A DNA stretch of 64,000 nt from Halomonas salipaludis (GTDB lineage Bacteria > Pseudomonadota > Gammaproteobacteria > Pseudomonadales > Halomonadaceae): positions 186,001 to 250,000 of the forward strand of contig NZ_NSKB01000003.1 of NCBI RefSeq assembly GCF_002286975.1. Reading direction: 5' to 3'. Both the position numbers and the translations under genes were made by a program. Shown piece after piece: positions 9,604 to 17,185 of the stretch (its first letter is position 1; every line of letters begins with the position of its first letter). Under the pieces are notes generated by a model that was given only the letters and a program-made list of their open reading frames with translations, was not told where the DNA came from and did no database searches.

Positions 9604-9624
9604 GGCTCGTCAGCGAGACGAGCC
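9604..9624 (-). terminator. Hairpin downstream of Cys-rich exported protein gene
   Basis: A perfect 8-bp stem (GGCTCGTC / GACGAGCC) with a 5-nt loop, flanked by ATT...AAT, lies 17 nt past the stop of the leftward gene at 9641. No run of T follows, so it could be a weak terminator or an mRNA-stabilising end. Confidence 0.4.
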
Positions 9625-9640
9625 GCCAATCAGCTACGAG

Positions 9641-9979
9641 TCAGACGCGAGGGGGGCGCTCGAGACGCCCAGGAGAGGTCGACAGCCAGGCAACGACCGG
9701 CGCGCGGAGGGCCTCGCTGGAGGGAGGGAGCAGTCCGGTATCAGGGGAGTCGCCGCCGGACAGATTGACGCAGGAGGTCACGCAGCCGCTACTGCTATCG
9801 TCTTGTCCTGCATCCATTGCGATATCGACGTCGAGCGAGGAAAGTAGCTCTACGGACGGTTCAGGCTGGATCGGGCAGCTCACGTCACCATGATGGCTTG
9901 CTTCCGCCGCAGCCGAGGGCAGCGCCAGGGCAAGCACCAGCGGTAGGAACAGCAGCCAGGAAAGCAGGAGGCGCAGCAT
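9641..9979 (-). CDS. Small exported protein with CxxxC, copper-island paralogue
   Basis: A 112-residue protein with a clear signal peptide (MLRLLLSWLLFLPLVLALALPSAAA). The mature part is short and acidic with a GCVTSCVN motif (C-x3-C) and one more Cys (DVSCP). It ends in RLERPPRV. The other small exported protein at 15777-16115 has the same plan and ends in FERPPRA, so the two look like distant paralogues. Short secreted Cys/His proteins ending this way occur beside copper-resistance genes (DUF2946 and CopL-like proteins); I place it there tentatively. No function is proven. It lies 147 nt beyond the 3' end of cls. Confidence 0.55.
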   Translation of the reverse strand: MLRLLLSWLLFLPLVLALALPSAAAEASHHGDVSCPIQPEPSVELLSSLDVDIAMDAGQDDSSSGCVTSCVNLSGGDSPDTGLLPPSSEALRAPVVAWLSTSPGRLERPPRV

Positions 9980-10126
9980 GGATCGGGATCAACAGCCAGT
10001 GGGGAAGATAATGAGAGGCAGTATTTCATGGCGTTCGGCGCCCTACAACCGAGGGGCTGCACCCAGGTCGGCCGTACGGTGCCCTCGATATCAAACGCGC
10101 CTGGGGTCTTTTGCTAGTCGACGACA

Positions 10127-11629
10127 TCAGAGTATCGGAGCGAGTAGATATGCCGCTCGCGCCGCGACCCGATGCCAGAGCGGCTGTGCCTCCACCTCGC
10201 CGGGGCGCATCCGCCGCGAGCGGGAAAAGTCCGCCTCGAACATCGCCTCGACCTCGGCGGCGAATGCCGGGTCCATTACCAGCGCCGTCACCTCGAAGTT
10301 CAGGCGAAAGGAGCGGTTGTCCAGATTCACGGTGCCTACCGCCGCGCCGATGTCATCTACCAGGAAGGCCTTGCCGTGCAGGAACCCCTCCTCGAAGCGG
10401 TGGACCTCGACACCGGCATCCAGCAGTGAATCCAGAAACGCGTAAGCGGCAAAGTAGGTCAGCGGATTGTCCGGCCGCTCCGGAATCAGCACCCGTACGT
10501 CCACGCCGCTCAGTGCAGCCAGCTTGAGCATCGCCAGCACGCCCTCGTCGGGGACGAAATAGGGGCTGGAGATCCAGATCCGCTCATGGGCGGCATGGAT
10601 CGCCTGCTGGATCATCAGGCTGGCGGTCTCGAAACGGTCCGCGGGACCGGTGGGCAGGATCAGCACCGGCGACGCGTGGTGGGTGGGCACCACAGGCTCC
10701 CAGGGCAGCTCGGGCAACGTCTCGGTGGCCCAGTGCCAGTCCTCGAGAAACACCAGCTGCAGCGCCAGGGCTGCCGGCCCCTCGATCATCAGGTGGGTGT
10801 CCCGCCAGGGGCCAATGCGTGGATGACCGCGCAGGTACTCGTCGCCAACGTTGAAGCCGCCGACCCAGGCCCGGGCACCGTCAGCCACCACGATCTTACG
10901 ATGGTTACGGAAGTTGAGCTGGAAGCGATTACCCGGCCCCCGGGTGGAGTGGAAGCGGTGCACGCGGACACCGGCCTCCTCCAGCGCCCTGAGATAGCTC
11001 CCCGGCAGGGCGTAGCTGCCGATCTCGTCATACAGGAAGTAGACCTCGACGCCCTGCCGAGCCTTCTCGATCAAGCGAGTCTGCAGCGCCAGGCCCACCT
11101 CATCGGCGCGTACGATATAGAACTGCACCAGCAGATAGCGTTCAGCGGCCCCGATGCCGGCGAACAGACTCTCGAAGGTCGCCTCGCCATCGATCAGCAG
11201 CTCCACCCGGTTGCCGCCGAGAAACGGCAGCTTGGCCAGCTGCTCCACGCCCACCAAGTGCTTATCGCTGTGAGCCGCAGAAACGCCGTGGGCGCGCAGC
11301 TCGGCAAGTTTACTGGCTAGCGCCTGTCCTAGCACCGAGTCCTCGTCGCGCCGGGCCGAGACATAGCCCTGGAACCTCGCACGCCCGAACACCCAGTAGG
11401 TGGGCACCGCTACATAGGGCACCGTGTTCAGTGAGACGATCCAGGCCACTGCCCCCTGGGAGGTGCGACTCGACATCATGGCGTCCAGCGATGAGGCCAG
11501 GCCCACCAGATGGGCGACGCCCATCACAAGCAAGAGCCGGCGCCAGGGCCAGCGACGCCTGGCAGGCGCGTTCTGTGATGGTGACACGACTAGCTCCTCA
11601 CTTCGCTCGGCCTTGCCGGCGCGGCCCAT
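10127..11629 (-). CDS. cls: Cardiolipin synthase, ClsA-type phospholipase D family
   Basis: The protein joins two phosphatidylglycerols into cardiolipin plus glycerol at the inner membrane. Two phospholipase D HKD motifs are present: NHRKIVVADG (first, about residue 245) and HGKAFLVDD (second, about 425), each followed by G-[GT]-x-N (GGFN, GTVN). An N-terminal hydrophobic hairpin (about 30-75) anchors it. Length is 500 residues, typical for ClsA (about 486). ATG 11629 overlaps the stop of the preceding gene by one base (TGATG), which fixes this start; a GTG at 11587 with GAGGAG is an alternative. Its place at the end of a copper-linked operon is unusual and may reflect membrane remodelling under metal stress (inference). 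Confidence 0.92.
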   Translation of the reverse strand: MGRAGKAERSEELVVSPSQNAPARRRWPWRRLLLVMGVAHLVGLASSLDAMMSSRTSQGAVAWIVSLNTVPYVAVPTYWVFGRARFQGYVSARRDEDSVLGQALASKLAELRAHGVSAAHSDKHLVGVEQLAKLPFLGGNRVELLIDGEATFESLFAGIGAAERYLLVQFYIVRADEVGLALQTRLIEKARQGVEVYFLYDEIGSYALPGSYLRALEEAGVRVHRFHSTRGPGNRFQLNFRNHRKIVVADGARAWVGGFNVGDEYLRGHPRIGPWRDTHLMIEGPAALALQLVFLEDWHWATETLPELPWEPVVPTHHASPVLILPTGPADRFETASLMIQQAIHAAHERIWISSPYFVPDEGVLAMLKLAALSGVDVRVLIPERPDNPLTYFAAYAFLDSLLDAGVEVHRFEEGFLHGKAFLVDDIGAAVGTVNLDNRSFRLNFEVTALVMDPAFAAEVEAMFEADFSRSRRMRPGEVEAQPLWHRVAARAAYLLAPIL

Positions 11630-12189
11630 CAAGGGGAGTCCTCTCGACGTTCCTCTTTAGCCGTCGTTGCCGAGTCGCCAGTGCAAGGAGCACCGACGTC
11701 AGGCCTGCGCAGACAGGCTTCGCCGAGCATCAGTCGGCGCGCCAGCCACACCACGAGCGGTGGCAAGACGAGCCACTGCAGCAGCGGCGCAAGCCCCGTC
11801 CCCAACAGCGGCAGGGTGGGCATCCGCTCGGCGTATTGCCAGCGATCCTGCAGCACGGTGGCGTGCCACTCCAGCCCGATCGTGATCACCACGCCGACGA
11901 CCACGAAACCGGCTATCGCCCTGCCGTGAGGCCGAAGCAACCAGTCGCGCTGCCGGAGTACCGCCGCCACGGCCCAGTAGGCCACGAGCGCGATGAGCAC
12001 GTCCCCCAGGGTCGCCCGGGTGCAGAAGAGAACAGCGTCCCAGTGCCCCATTTCCGGCATCTCGGCGAACAGCGGTACTTGGAGGAACTCCCACGGATAG
12101 TTCAGCAGAAACGCAAAGAGCGCCACGTTGAACTCCGGGGTGGCCAGCAGCCGGTTCGACTTGCCGCATCCGGCTCGCGCTCCCGCCAT
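11629..12189 (-). CDS. Unknown integral membrane protein
   Basis: A 186-residue protein with about four to five membrane segments (FNVALFAFLLNYPWEFLQVPLF, a DVLIALVAYWAVAAVL stretch, AIAGFVVVGVVITIGLEW, and LAPLLQWLVLPPLVVWLA). I do not recognise the family. Start 12189 was chosen because GGAG lies 8 nt upstream; the frame is open further upstream but that part reads like non-coding sequence. It sits between the MsrQ-like gene and cls on the same strand, with a one-base overlap to cls. Conserved aromatic-proline motif NYPWEFLQ may help a family search. Confidence 0.7.
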   Translation of the reverse strand: MAGARAGCGKSNRLLATPEFNVALFAFLLNYPWEFLQVPLFAEMPEMGHWDAVLFCTRATLGDVLIALVAYWAVAAVLRQRDWLLRPHGRAIAGFVVVGVVITIGLEWHATVLQDRWQYAERMPTLPLLGTGLAPLLQWLVLPPLVVWLARRLMLGEACLRRPDVGAPCTGDSATTAKEERREDSP

Positions 12190-12351
12190 GGTGAAAGCTC
12201 CAGAACAGAGAGGGGTCGATGCAGTGGGCAACGACAGGCGCCAGTGTTCCACGCCGCGCGAAGCCAGGCAAGCGGTGCCCTGCCCCCAAGTTGAACGGCA
12301 GATGTTTCTTGAGACTCGTCGCTCTAAGGTGCCCAAAGCGAGCCATCATGC

Positions 12352-13143
12352 TCAGGCCCGGCCCCGTCTATGGCGAAAGGTCTTGATCATTGCCGCCGTC
12401 TGCAGGACGAAGAGAATACCGACGAGCCCCAGGAACCAGAACCGAAACCAGTTGGGGTCCGGCACGCCTCGCTGGAAGGCCAGGTTCCTCAAGCTAAGCT
12501 CGTAATGCAGGAAAAGAAAATAAGAGGCGTGCAAGGCGACCAAGTAGAAGATGACATAGGCATACTGTTGTAGATGCTTCCAGGCCCGACTTCCCAGATA
12601 GCGTATGGCGCGATCAGAGGATATCGCCATCAGGACGAGTGCCCAGAACAGGGCCACCAGGCCGATCAGATTCGCCAGCCCGAAGCCGGGGTCTACGAGG
12701 ACCGGCCCCGGAATCCCGATATTGTCAATGTGTTGGTAGCCCAGGAAGCCGCTTATCGACCAGCGTGCCCAACCGTCCCACACCAGGTAGGCATGCACGG
12801 CAGCGTACAGCGCGAACCAGATACCGAAGGCCCGCCGCCAGTGCATAAGTGAGACCATCACCTTTGGCCAGAGGCGCGCGACGGGGCCAATGGACAAGGC
12901 GACGAACAGCAGGGTGAAGGCCGCGTCCCCAAAGGCCCGCCAGGTGCGCATCTCATTATCCCACTCCAGGCGGCTGGCCCAGAAAAGGTATGTCACTACG
13001 GCACCGATGAGCACGACAGCCAGGTGCTTCAGGAGGCGGTACTTCCCCACTGAGGTAGTCGCCTCCGCCGAGGCTTCAAACGCTTTGCCCATCCTCTTCT
13101 GTCCCGGGGGGGGGTGCTGACTCATTCGCTTCTTCTCCAGCAT
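12352..13143 (-). CDS. Ferric-reductase-like haem membrane protein (MsrQ/YedZ-like)
   Basis: About 263 residues with six predicted membrane segments. Candidate haem-ligand histidines sit in paired helices: HWRRAFGIWFALYAAVHAYL and WKHLQQYAYVIFYLVALHASY, the layout of the ferric reductase-like / MsrQ superfamily. MsrQ supplies electrons from quinol to MsrP, which repairs oxidised periplasmic methionine. No msrP is beside it, so the partner is unknown; it may feed the multicopper oxidase region or a protein elsewhere. ATG 13143 has AAGGTGG 6 nt upstream; ATG 13125 (GGAG 9 nt upstream) is almost as good. The gene is 11 nt downstream of the lipoprotein gene, so one transcript is likely. Confidence 0.75.
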   Translation of the reverse strand: MLEKKRMSQHPPPGQKRMGKAFEASAEATTSVGKYRLLKHLAVVLIGAVVTYLFWASRLEWDNEMRTWRAFGDAAFTLLFVALSIGPVARLWPKVMVSLMHWRRAFGIWFALYAAVHAYLVWDGWARWSISGFLGYQHIDNIGIPGPVLVDPGFGLANLIGLVALFWALVLMAISSDRAIRYLGSRAWKHLQQYAYVIFYLVALHASYFLFLHYELSLRNLAFQRGVPDPNWFRFWFLGLVGILFVLQTAAMIKTFRHRRGRA

Positions 13144-13154
13144 CAAGAGCCACC

Positions 13155-14021
13155 TTACAGCGTCGACCAGTCGCGCCCACCGTTGTCACTGAGCAACAGC
13201 CGCCCCTGATCATCTGACGCCACCAGACGCTCGGGGTCGTTCGGGTCAACCGCCAAGTGCAGCAAGTAGCGCTCACCCCAGCCTCGCGTTACAACGTCCC
13301 ACTGGCGGTTGGCCTCCTCGGCCGTTATCAATCCCGCCCCTAGCATGAAGGCATAGAGCCGCTCATCGTGAGCCGCCACCAGACTCGCGGGACGGCGCTC
13401 GGGGTGAACCGGGCGCCAGCGCTGCCCCCCATCCGGGCTCAGCAACAGGCCGTCCTGGGTGGCGGCATAGAGATGTTCGGGGTCGCGGCTCGAGGCCGCC
13501 AGAGCAATCAGGCCGTCCGGGGCCCGCCCCTGGACCTGCCATTGCTGGCCGCCGTCGTGGCTGACCTGCAGCTGGCCAGCAAAGGCACCGTAGAGCACGT
13601 CGGGGTCGGCTTCGCTGACGGTGAGCTGATGAAAATCCACCGGGCCATCGGCGCCAGGCGAGCGCTGCTCCCAGTGTTTACCGCCATCGCTGGAGACTAC
13701 CACGCCCAGGTTGCCGCCCCGGGCCGGATGGCCGCTGGCGAAGAAGGTCTCGGCATCAGTGGGGTGCGGCGTGAAGCCCATGAAGTCATGGGTCTCCTCC
13801 GACACCCGGCGCGCCAGCCGATCGGCACCGATGGCATAGAAGCCATGGTGGGTGGCCAGCCAGATCCGCTCGCTTTCGGCGCGGTCGAAGGCCAGGCCGT
13901 GAATATGGGTCTGCTGGCGCAATTGCTCGAGGCTGATGCCCTCCGGCTCGCGGGAACAGCCCGCCAGCAGCAGGCTCGCCACGGCGGTCAGCAGCAGGAA
14001 AGCACGTCGGAAGTCACGCAT
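13155..14021 (-). CDS. Lipoprotein with BNR/Asp-box beta-propeller repeats
   Basis: 288 residues beginning MRDFRRAFLLLTAVASLLLAGC: a lipoprotein signal with lipobox LAGC. The mature part contains several Asp-box repeats (SSDGGKHWEQ, SHDGGQQWQV, SPDGGQRWRP, SDNGGRDWST), which predict a secreted beta-propeller of sialidase fold. Catalytic residues of sialidases are not evident, so a binding or scaffold role is as likely as hydrolysis. ATG 14021 is preceded by GAGGA. It lies between the multicopper oxidase and the MsrQ-like gene, consistent with an envelope copper-handling role, although this is inferred from context. Confidence 0.8.
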   Translation of the reverse strand: MRDFRRAFLLLTAVASLLLAGCSREPEGISLEQLRQQTHIHGLAFDRAESERIWLATHHGFYAIGADRLARRVSEETHDFMGFTPHPTDAETFFASGHPARGGNLGVVVSSDGGKHWEQRSPGADGPVDFHQLTVSEADPDVLYGAFAGQLQVSHDGGQQWQVQGRAPDGLIALAASSRDPEHLYAATQDGLLLSPDGGQRWRPVHPERRPASLVAAHDERLYAFMLGAGLITAEEANRQWDVVTRGWGERYLLHLAVDPNDPERLVASDDQGRLLLSDNGGRDWSTL

Positions 14022-14098
14022 CGCAAGAGGTCCTCGTTCATTCGGGTAAGCCCGGGGCTGCCGCGCAGCGCCGGGTTCGGCGGTGCCATAGGGCAGCC

Positions 14099-15706
14099 TC
14101 AGTTCACGCGGATCGTCGCCATCATCCCCAGTTCCTCGTGCTCGATGATATGGCAGTGGAATAGCCAGTCGCCGGGCTCGCGGAACACCATGCGCAGCTT
14201 GAGACGCTGGTAGGGTGCCAGGTTGACGGTGTCCTTCCAGGCCAGCCAGGGTGCATCGCGCCACTCGTCGTCGGCATCGCGGGTGGCGATCACCTGGAAG
14301 TGAGTACCGTGGACATGGAAGGGGTGGTCCATGTGGGAGTTGTTGAAGACCTCCCACTCCTCCACCTCGCCGGCCCGGCCCTCGAAGAGGACCTCGTCCA
14401 TGGCGAAGGCACGCCCGTTGATCAGGAAGTCCACCTCCGGGCGGGCATCGCCGCCCTGACCAGCACCGTGAGCGGCATGACCGGCCCCCGGGCCATGGGT
14501 GTGGTGGTGGCTGTCGCTGCCACCTGCATGCTCGGCATGGGGATCGGCGTGGCCCTCGCCGTGGTCGTCATGGCCCGGCATCACCTCGGTAAACTCCACC
14601 CGGCGCCGTACGTCCGGCTCGCCCAGGGGCTCGACGCGTCCCAGACGCTCGGGCAGTGCCACGGCAGGATAGACGCCGGCGTTTAGGGTGTTGATCGACA
14701 GCAGCGGCAACACGTCGTCCAAGTGTGGCGGCCGAGCGCCCATCCAGCCGCGCTCATAGGGGTAACTTGCCAGCAGGAAGCGTTCATCGGCCCGCTCACT
14801 TACCCTTACCAGCAGGTCAGCGCGCTCCCCCGGGGTGAGCAGCAGTTCTTCGAGTGGCCGCGGCCGCTCGATCAGCCCGCCATCGGTGCCGATCAGGGTG
14901 AGTTCGTGCGCATCCAGGCGCAGGCGCAGGTAGCGGCCGGCACAGGCGTTGACCAGCCGTAGCCGCAGCGTCGTACCCGGTGCCACATCCAGACGCGGTT
15001 CGCGCTGGCCGTTGACCAACAGCAGCTCACCTTCGCGGCCATTCATCCAGTCCTCGGCGGTATGCGCTGCCACCTCCCCCTCCACATCGAGACGCAGGTC
15101 GCTGACCATCAGCAGGTGCTCTTCCACCTCCGCGGGCAACACGTCCTGAGCGGGCCTTACCAGCAGTGCGCCTGCCAAGCCGTGGGCGATTTGCCGGGCG
15201 GTGCCATGGTGTGGGTGAGGATGGAACCAGTGCAGGCCGGCGCTGCCCTCGGGGAGGGTGTAGCGGTACTGTCGGGACTCGCCCGGCGCCACGGCGTCCC
15301 ACGGGGCGCCATCCTGGGCCGGCGGCACCGGCACGCCATGCCAGTGCACGGTGGTCTCATGCGACAGCTCATTGAATAGGGTGACATCCAGTTCATCGCC
15401 TTCCCTCACTTCAATCAGCGGCAGTACCTTGCCGTTGTAGAGCCACAGCCTGGCCTCCAGCTCGTCGCTCAGTGGCACTGCATGAGGCGCCGGGGTCAAG
15501 GCACTTTGGAAATGGCCGGCCGCATCGCTCAGATTGACGAGGCGCGGCAGCGGCTGAAGTGCCTGGCCGCCCTCCGGCAAGGCAACAAGCGCTGCGGGTC
15601 CAGCCGTATGGGGATGTTGGCGGGATAAGGCAAAGCCCATGCCACCCGCGGTGGATAGCACCAAGGCGCCTAGCGCCGAATAACCTAGAAATTCGCGACG
15701 ATTCAT
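14099..15706 (-). CDS. Tat-exported multicopper oxidase with His-rich loop
   Basis: 535 residues. A Tat signal (NRREFLGYSALGALVLS) directs export of the folded enzyme. Copper ligands are all visible: HWHG (near 120), HWFHPHPHHG (near 160), HMDHPFHVHGTHF (near 455) and HCHIIEHEELGMM (near 515, type 1 Cys and axial Met). Multicopper oxidases of the CueO/CopA type oxidise Cu(I) to Cu(II) in the periplasm. Between about residues 377 and 425 there is a long His/Asp/Gly-rich loop (HDDHGEGH, HAEHAGG, DSHHHTHG), in the place where CueO has a Met-rich loop. The ATG has GAGGA upstream. It heads or nearly heads the leftward copper operon, behind the small Cys-rich protein gene. Confidence 0.92.
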   Translation of the reverse strand: MNRREFLGYSALGALVLSTAGGMGFALSRQHPHTAGPAALVALPEGGQALQPLPRLVNLSDAAGHFQSALTPAPHAVPLSDELEARLWLYNGKVLPLIEVREGDELDVTLFNELSHETTVHWHGVPVPPAQDGAPWDAVAPGESRQYRYTLPEGSAGLHWFHPHPHHGTARQIAHGLAGALLVRPAQDVLPAEVEEHLLMVSDLRLDVEGEVAAHTAEDWMNGREGELLLVNGQREPRLDVAPGTTLRLRLVNACAGRYLRLRLDAHELTLIGTDGGLIERPRPLEELLLTPGERADLLVRVSERADERFLLASYPYERGWMGARPPHLDDVLPLLSINTLNAGVYPAVALPERLGRVEPLGEPDVRRRVEFTEVMPGHDDHGEGHADPHAEHAGGSDSHHHTHGPGAGHAAHGAGQGGDARPEVDFLINGRAFAMDEVLFEGRAGEVEEWEVFNNSHMDHPFHVHGTHFQVIATRDADDEWRDAPWLAWKDTVNLAPYQRLKLRMVFREPGDWLFHCHIIEHEELGMMATIRVN

Positions 15707-15776
15707 CAAGTTGTCCTCGTAACATGAACACGCTCACCGTGGATCGCTTACCACGGTGCAACAGGGGCAAGAGGGT

Positions 15777-16115
15777 TCAGGCGCGAGGAGGACGCTCGAA
15801 AGGGGCGGGAGGCCCCGACGGATAACCCAGGCCTGGCCCGGGCAGAGGGGAGAAAGATACCGCCGCCTCAGCGGTCAGCCGAGCCATGGTGGCTCCACAC
15901 TGGGCGCAGGGCATGCAGCAAGGAGACGCTGCAGTGGGGTGGGACTCAGCCGTCTCGGCCGTTGCAGCCAGATCCCAGGCCTGGGGGGCATGCGTGGCCA
16001 GATTCTCCAGACAGGCAGCATCGCCCTGATGCCCGCCCGCGGCAACAGGCGGTGCGAAAGCCAGCAGCAGGGCCATCATCATGCAGATTAGCCAGTGGTA
16101 GCAGAGTCGAGACAT
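15777..16115 (-). CDS. Small exported Cys-rich protein preceding multicopper oxidase
   Basis: With the ATG at 16115 it is 112 residues: a hydrophobic signal (LICMMMALLLAFAPPVAA), then a Cys cluster CCMPCAQC (CC-x2-C-x2-C) and a C-terminal FERPPRA. The cluster looks metal-binding. It is 70 nt upstream of the multicopper oxidase and in the same direction. In Xanthomonas a small CopL protein stands in this place ahead of copAB and is needed for copper induction; similarity here is positional and by composition only. A longer GTG start at 16160 is possible but puts its Shine-Dalgarno sequence too close. The C-terminus resembles the protein at 9641-9979. Confidence 0.6.
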   Translation of the reverse strand: MSRLCYHWLICMMMALLLAFAPPVAAGGHQGDAACLENLATHAPQAWDLAATAETAESHPTAASPCCMPCAQCGATMARLTAEAAVSFSPLPGPGLGYPSGPPAPFERPPRA

Positions 16116-16217
16116 GCGCTGAAACGGCCATTCAAGCCAAAACAGCGGCGAGTATTTCACGCCCTCAAGGAAGCCCGCAACCGACGTCCTGCACGCAGGT
16201 TGACCATCGCGGCTCGC

Positions 16218-16231
16218 TTGATCTGCATCAA
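16218..16231. promoter_or_regulatory. FNR/Anr box TTGATCTGCATCAA
   Basis: The sequence matches the FNR/Anr consensus TTGAT-N4-ATCAA at every defined base. On the plus strand its centre (16224.5) is about 41.5 nt before 16266, and TAGGGT at 16254-16259 could be the -10 element; this is the classical class II activator spacing. Rightward control of the Met-rich protein and Cu+ ATPase genes by oxygen limitation is therefore likely. No comparable -10 was seen in the leftward direction. Confidence 0.65.
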
Positions 16232-16431
16232 TGGAAAGGTTGCGGCGTTGAACTAGGGTGAGTGCACCACCCTGTCAGTCGAGCCTCGCGCCATGGACCT
16301 GGCCGAACCCGCGACATGCCCAGGATCAAGGCGGGGCGGACTGCCGCCCTGCCCCGGTCATTACGAGCTACCTGCTCACTCAGCGGTTCGGGCCTCGAGA
16401 CTCACTCATCGTTGGTGCTGAAGAAACGACA

Positions 16432-16463
16432 TTGACCTGCGTGCACCACACAGCTCGCAGAAT
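16432..16463 (+). promoter_or_regulatory. Candidate MerR-family-type promoter
   Basis: TTGACC (16432-16437) and CAGAAT (16458-16463) are separated by an over-long 20-bp spacer that is filled by the dyad CTGCGTGC-N8-GCTCGCAG (15 of 16 dyad bases symmetric). A stretched spacer with a centred dyad is the signature of MerR-type activated promoters such as CueR sites. The arms do not match the CueR consensus ACCTTCC, so the regulator is unknown. The start site would fall about 40 nt before the Met-rich protein gene. Confidence 0.45.
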
Positions 16464-16505
16464 GTAGACGATGGCAATCGATCGGGCCTCTCGCCCGAGG
16501 GGAGA

Positions 16506-17105
16506 ATGAACATGAAGCTTCGCAAGCAGACGTTGACACTCGCACTCGCCGTGGCACTCGCTGCAGGTGGCACCGACATTGCCCTCGCCCAGGGGATGAT
16601 GGGCGGCAGCCAGGGCGGTATGAGCCCCGGCATGATGGGAGGCATGATGGGCGGCGACCAGGGCGGCATGGGCCCTGGGATGATGGGAGGCATGATGGGC
16701 GGCGATCAGGGCGGCATGGGCCCCGGGATGATGCAGGGCATGATGGGCGGCGGCATGATGCCTTGCCCGATGATGAGCAAAGGCATGGGCATGATGCAGA
16801 TGCTCGAACCCGAGCAGCGCAGCGAGATGCGTGGGCTGATGCAGGAGCACCGCCCTGCCCAGTTCGAGCGCATGGGTCGCATGATGAACCTGCGCGACGA
16901 CCTGATGGCCGAGATGCACGGCGAACGCCCCGACCCTGATGAGGTCCAGGCGCTACACGGCCAGATGGCCGAGCTGCACGGTGAAATGATGGCCGAGATG
17001 GTGCGCATGCGAAACGCCATGCATGACCTGATGAGCGACGAGCAGCGCCAGCAGCTCGAGCAGGTCACTCCCGAGAGCAGCGACGACCACGACGCCCATC
17101 ACTGA
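16506..17105 (+). CDS. Periplasmic Met-rich repeat protein, CpxP/Spy-like
   Basis: Up to 199 residues with a signal peptide (LTLALAVALAAGGTDIALA). Residues 31-78 are three 16-residue repeats of the type MMGG-x-QGGM-x-PGMMGG, followed by MMGGGMMPCPMM; Met clusters of this sort bind Cu(I)/Ag(I). The C-terminal half is helical with LEPEQRSEMRGLMQEH and LHGQMAELHGEMMAEM, resembling CpxP/Spy-family metal-stress chaperones (LTxxQ-like). It ends in a His/Asp tail (DDHDAHH). GGGGAG stands 7 nt before the second ATG (16512), so translation probably begins there. It lies just upstream of the Cu+ ATPase and probably scavenges periplasmic copper. Confidence 0.8.
   Translation: MNMKLRKQTLTLALAVALAAGGTDIALAQGMMGGSQGGMSPGMMGGMMGGDQGGMGPGMMGGMMGGDQGGMGPGMMQGMMGGGMMPCPMMSKGMGMMQMLEPEQRSEMRGLMQEHRPAQFERMGRMMNLRDDLMAEMHGERPDPDEVQALHGQMAELHGEMMAEMVRMRNAMHDLMSDEQRQQLEQVTPESSDDHDAHH
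16596..16739 (+). repeat. Three tandem 48-bp coding repeats (Met/Gly-rich)
   Basis: Units 16596-16643, 16644-16691 and 16692-16739 encode near-identical 16-residue blocks beginning MMGG and containing QGGM and PGMM. The unit length is a multiple of three, so gain or loss of a copy would alter metal-binding capacity without a frameshift. Confidence 0.85.
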
Positions 17106-17134
17106 GCCGCCATACTAGAAGCGCCAGGATGTCC

Positions 17135-17157
17135 GGGCGGCCAAGCAGTGGCCGCCC
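17135..17157 (+). terminator. Strong hairpin between Met-rich gene and Cu+ ATPase
   Basis: A perfect 9-bp GC-rich stem (GGGCGGCCA / TGGCCGCCC) with an AGCAG loop lies 30 nt after the Met-rich gene. There is no T tract, so it may attenuate transcription or protect the upstream mRNA, making the small Met-rich protein more abundant than the ATPase. Confidence 0.5.
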
Positions 17158-17185
17158 CTTCGGCCCCGCTCGCAGGAGGCATGCG

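Larger units (their letters stand above)
16116..16505. other. Divergent control region between the two copper operons
   Basis: About 390 nt without a convincing gene. It holds an exact FNR/Anr box (16218-16231) and a promoter with a MerR-like dyad (16432-16463), both annotated separately. A short open frame on the plus strand here (16258-16467) has no ribosome site or recognisable content. Confidence 0.7.

Noticed and set aside
16258-16467. Plus-strand 69-codon frame in the copper control region
   Set aside because: It overlaps the proposed promoter elements and lacks a ribosome site.
16380-16919. His/Ala-rich minus-strand frame opposite the Met-rich gene
   Set aside because: The repeated HHA pattern is the complement of ATGATG Met codons; the plus-strand frame has a signal peptide and ribosome site.
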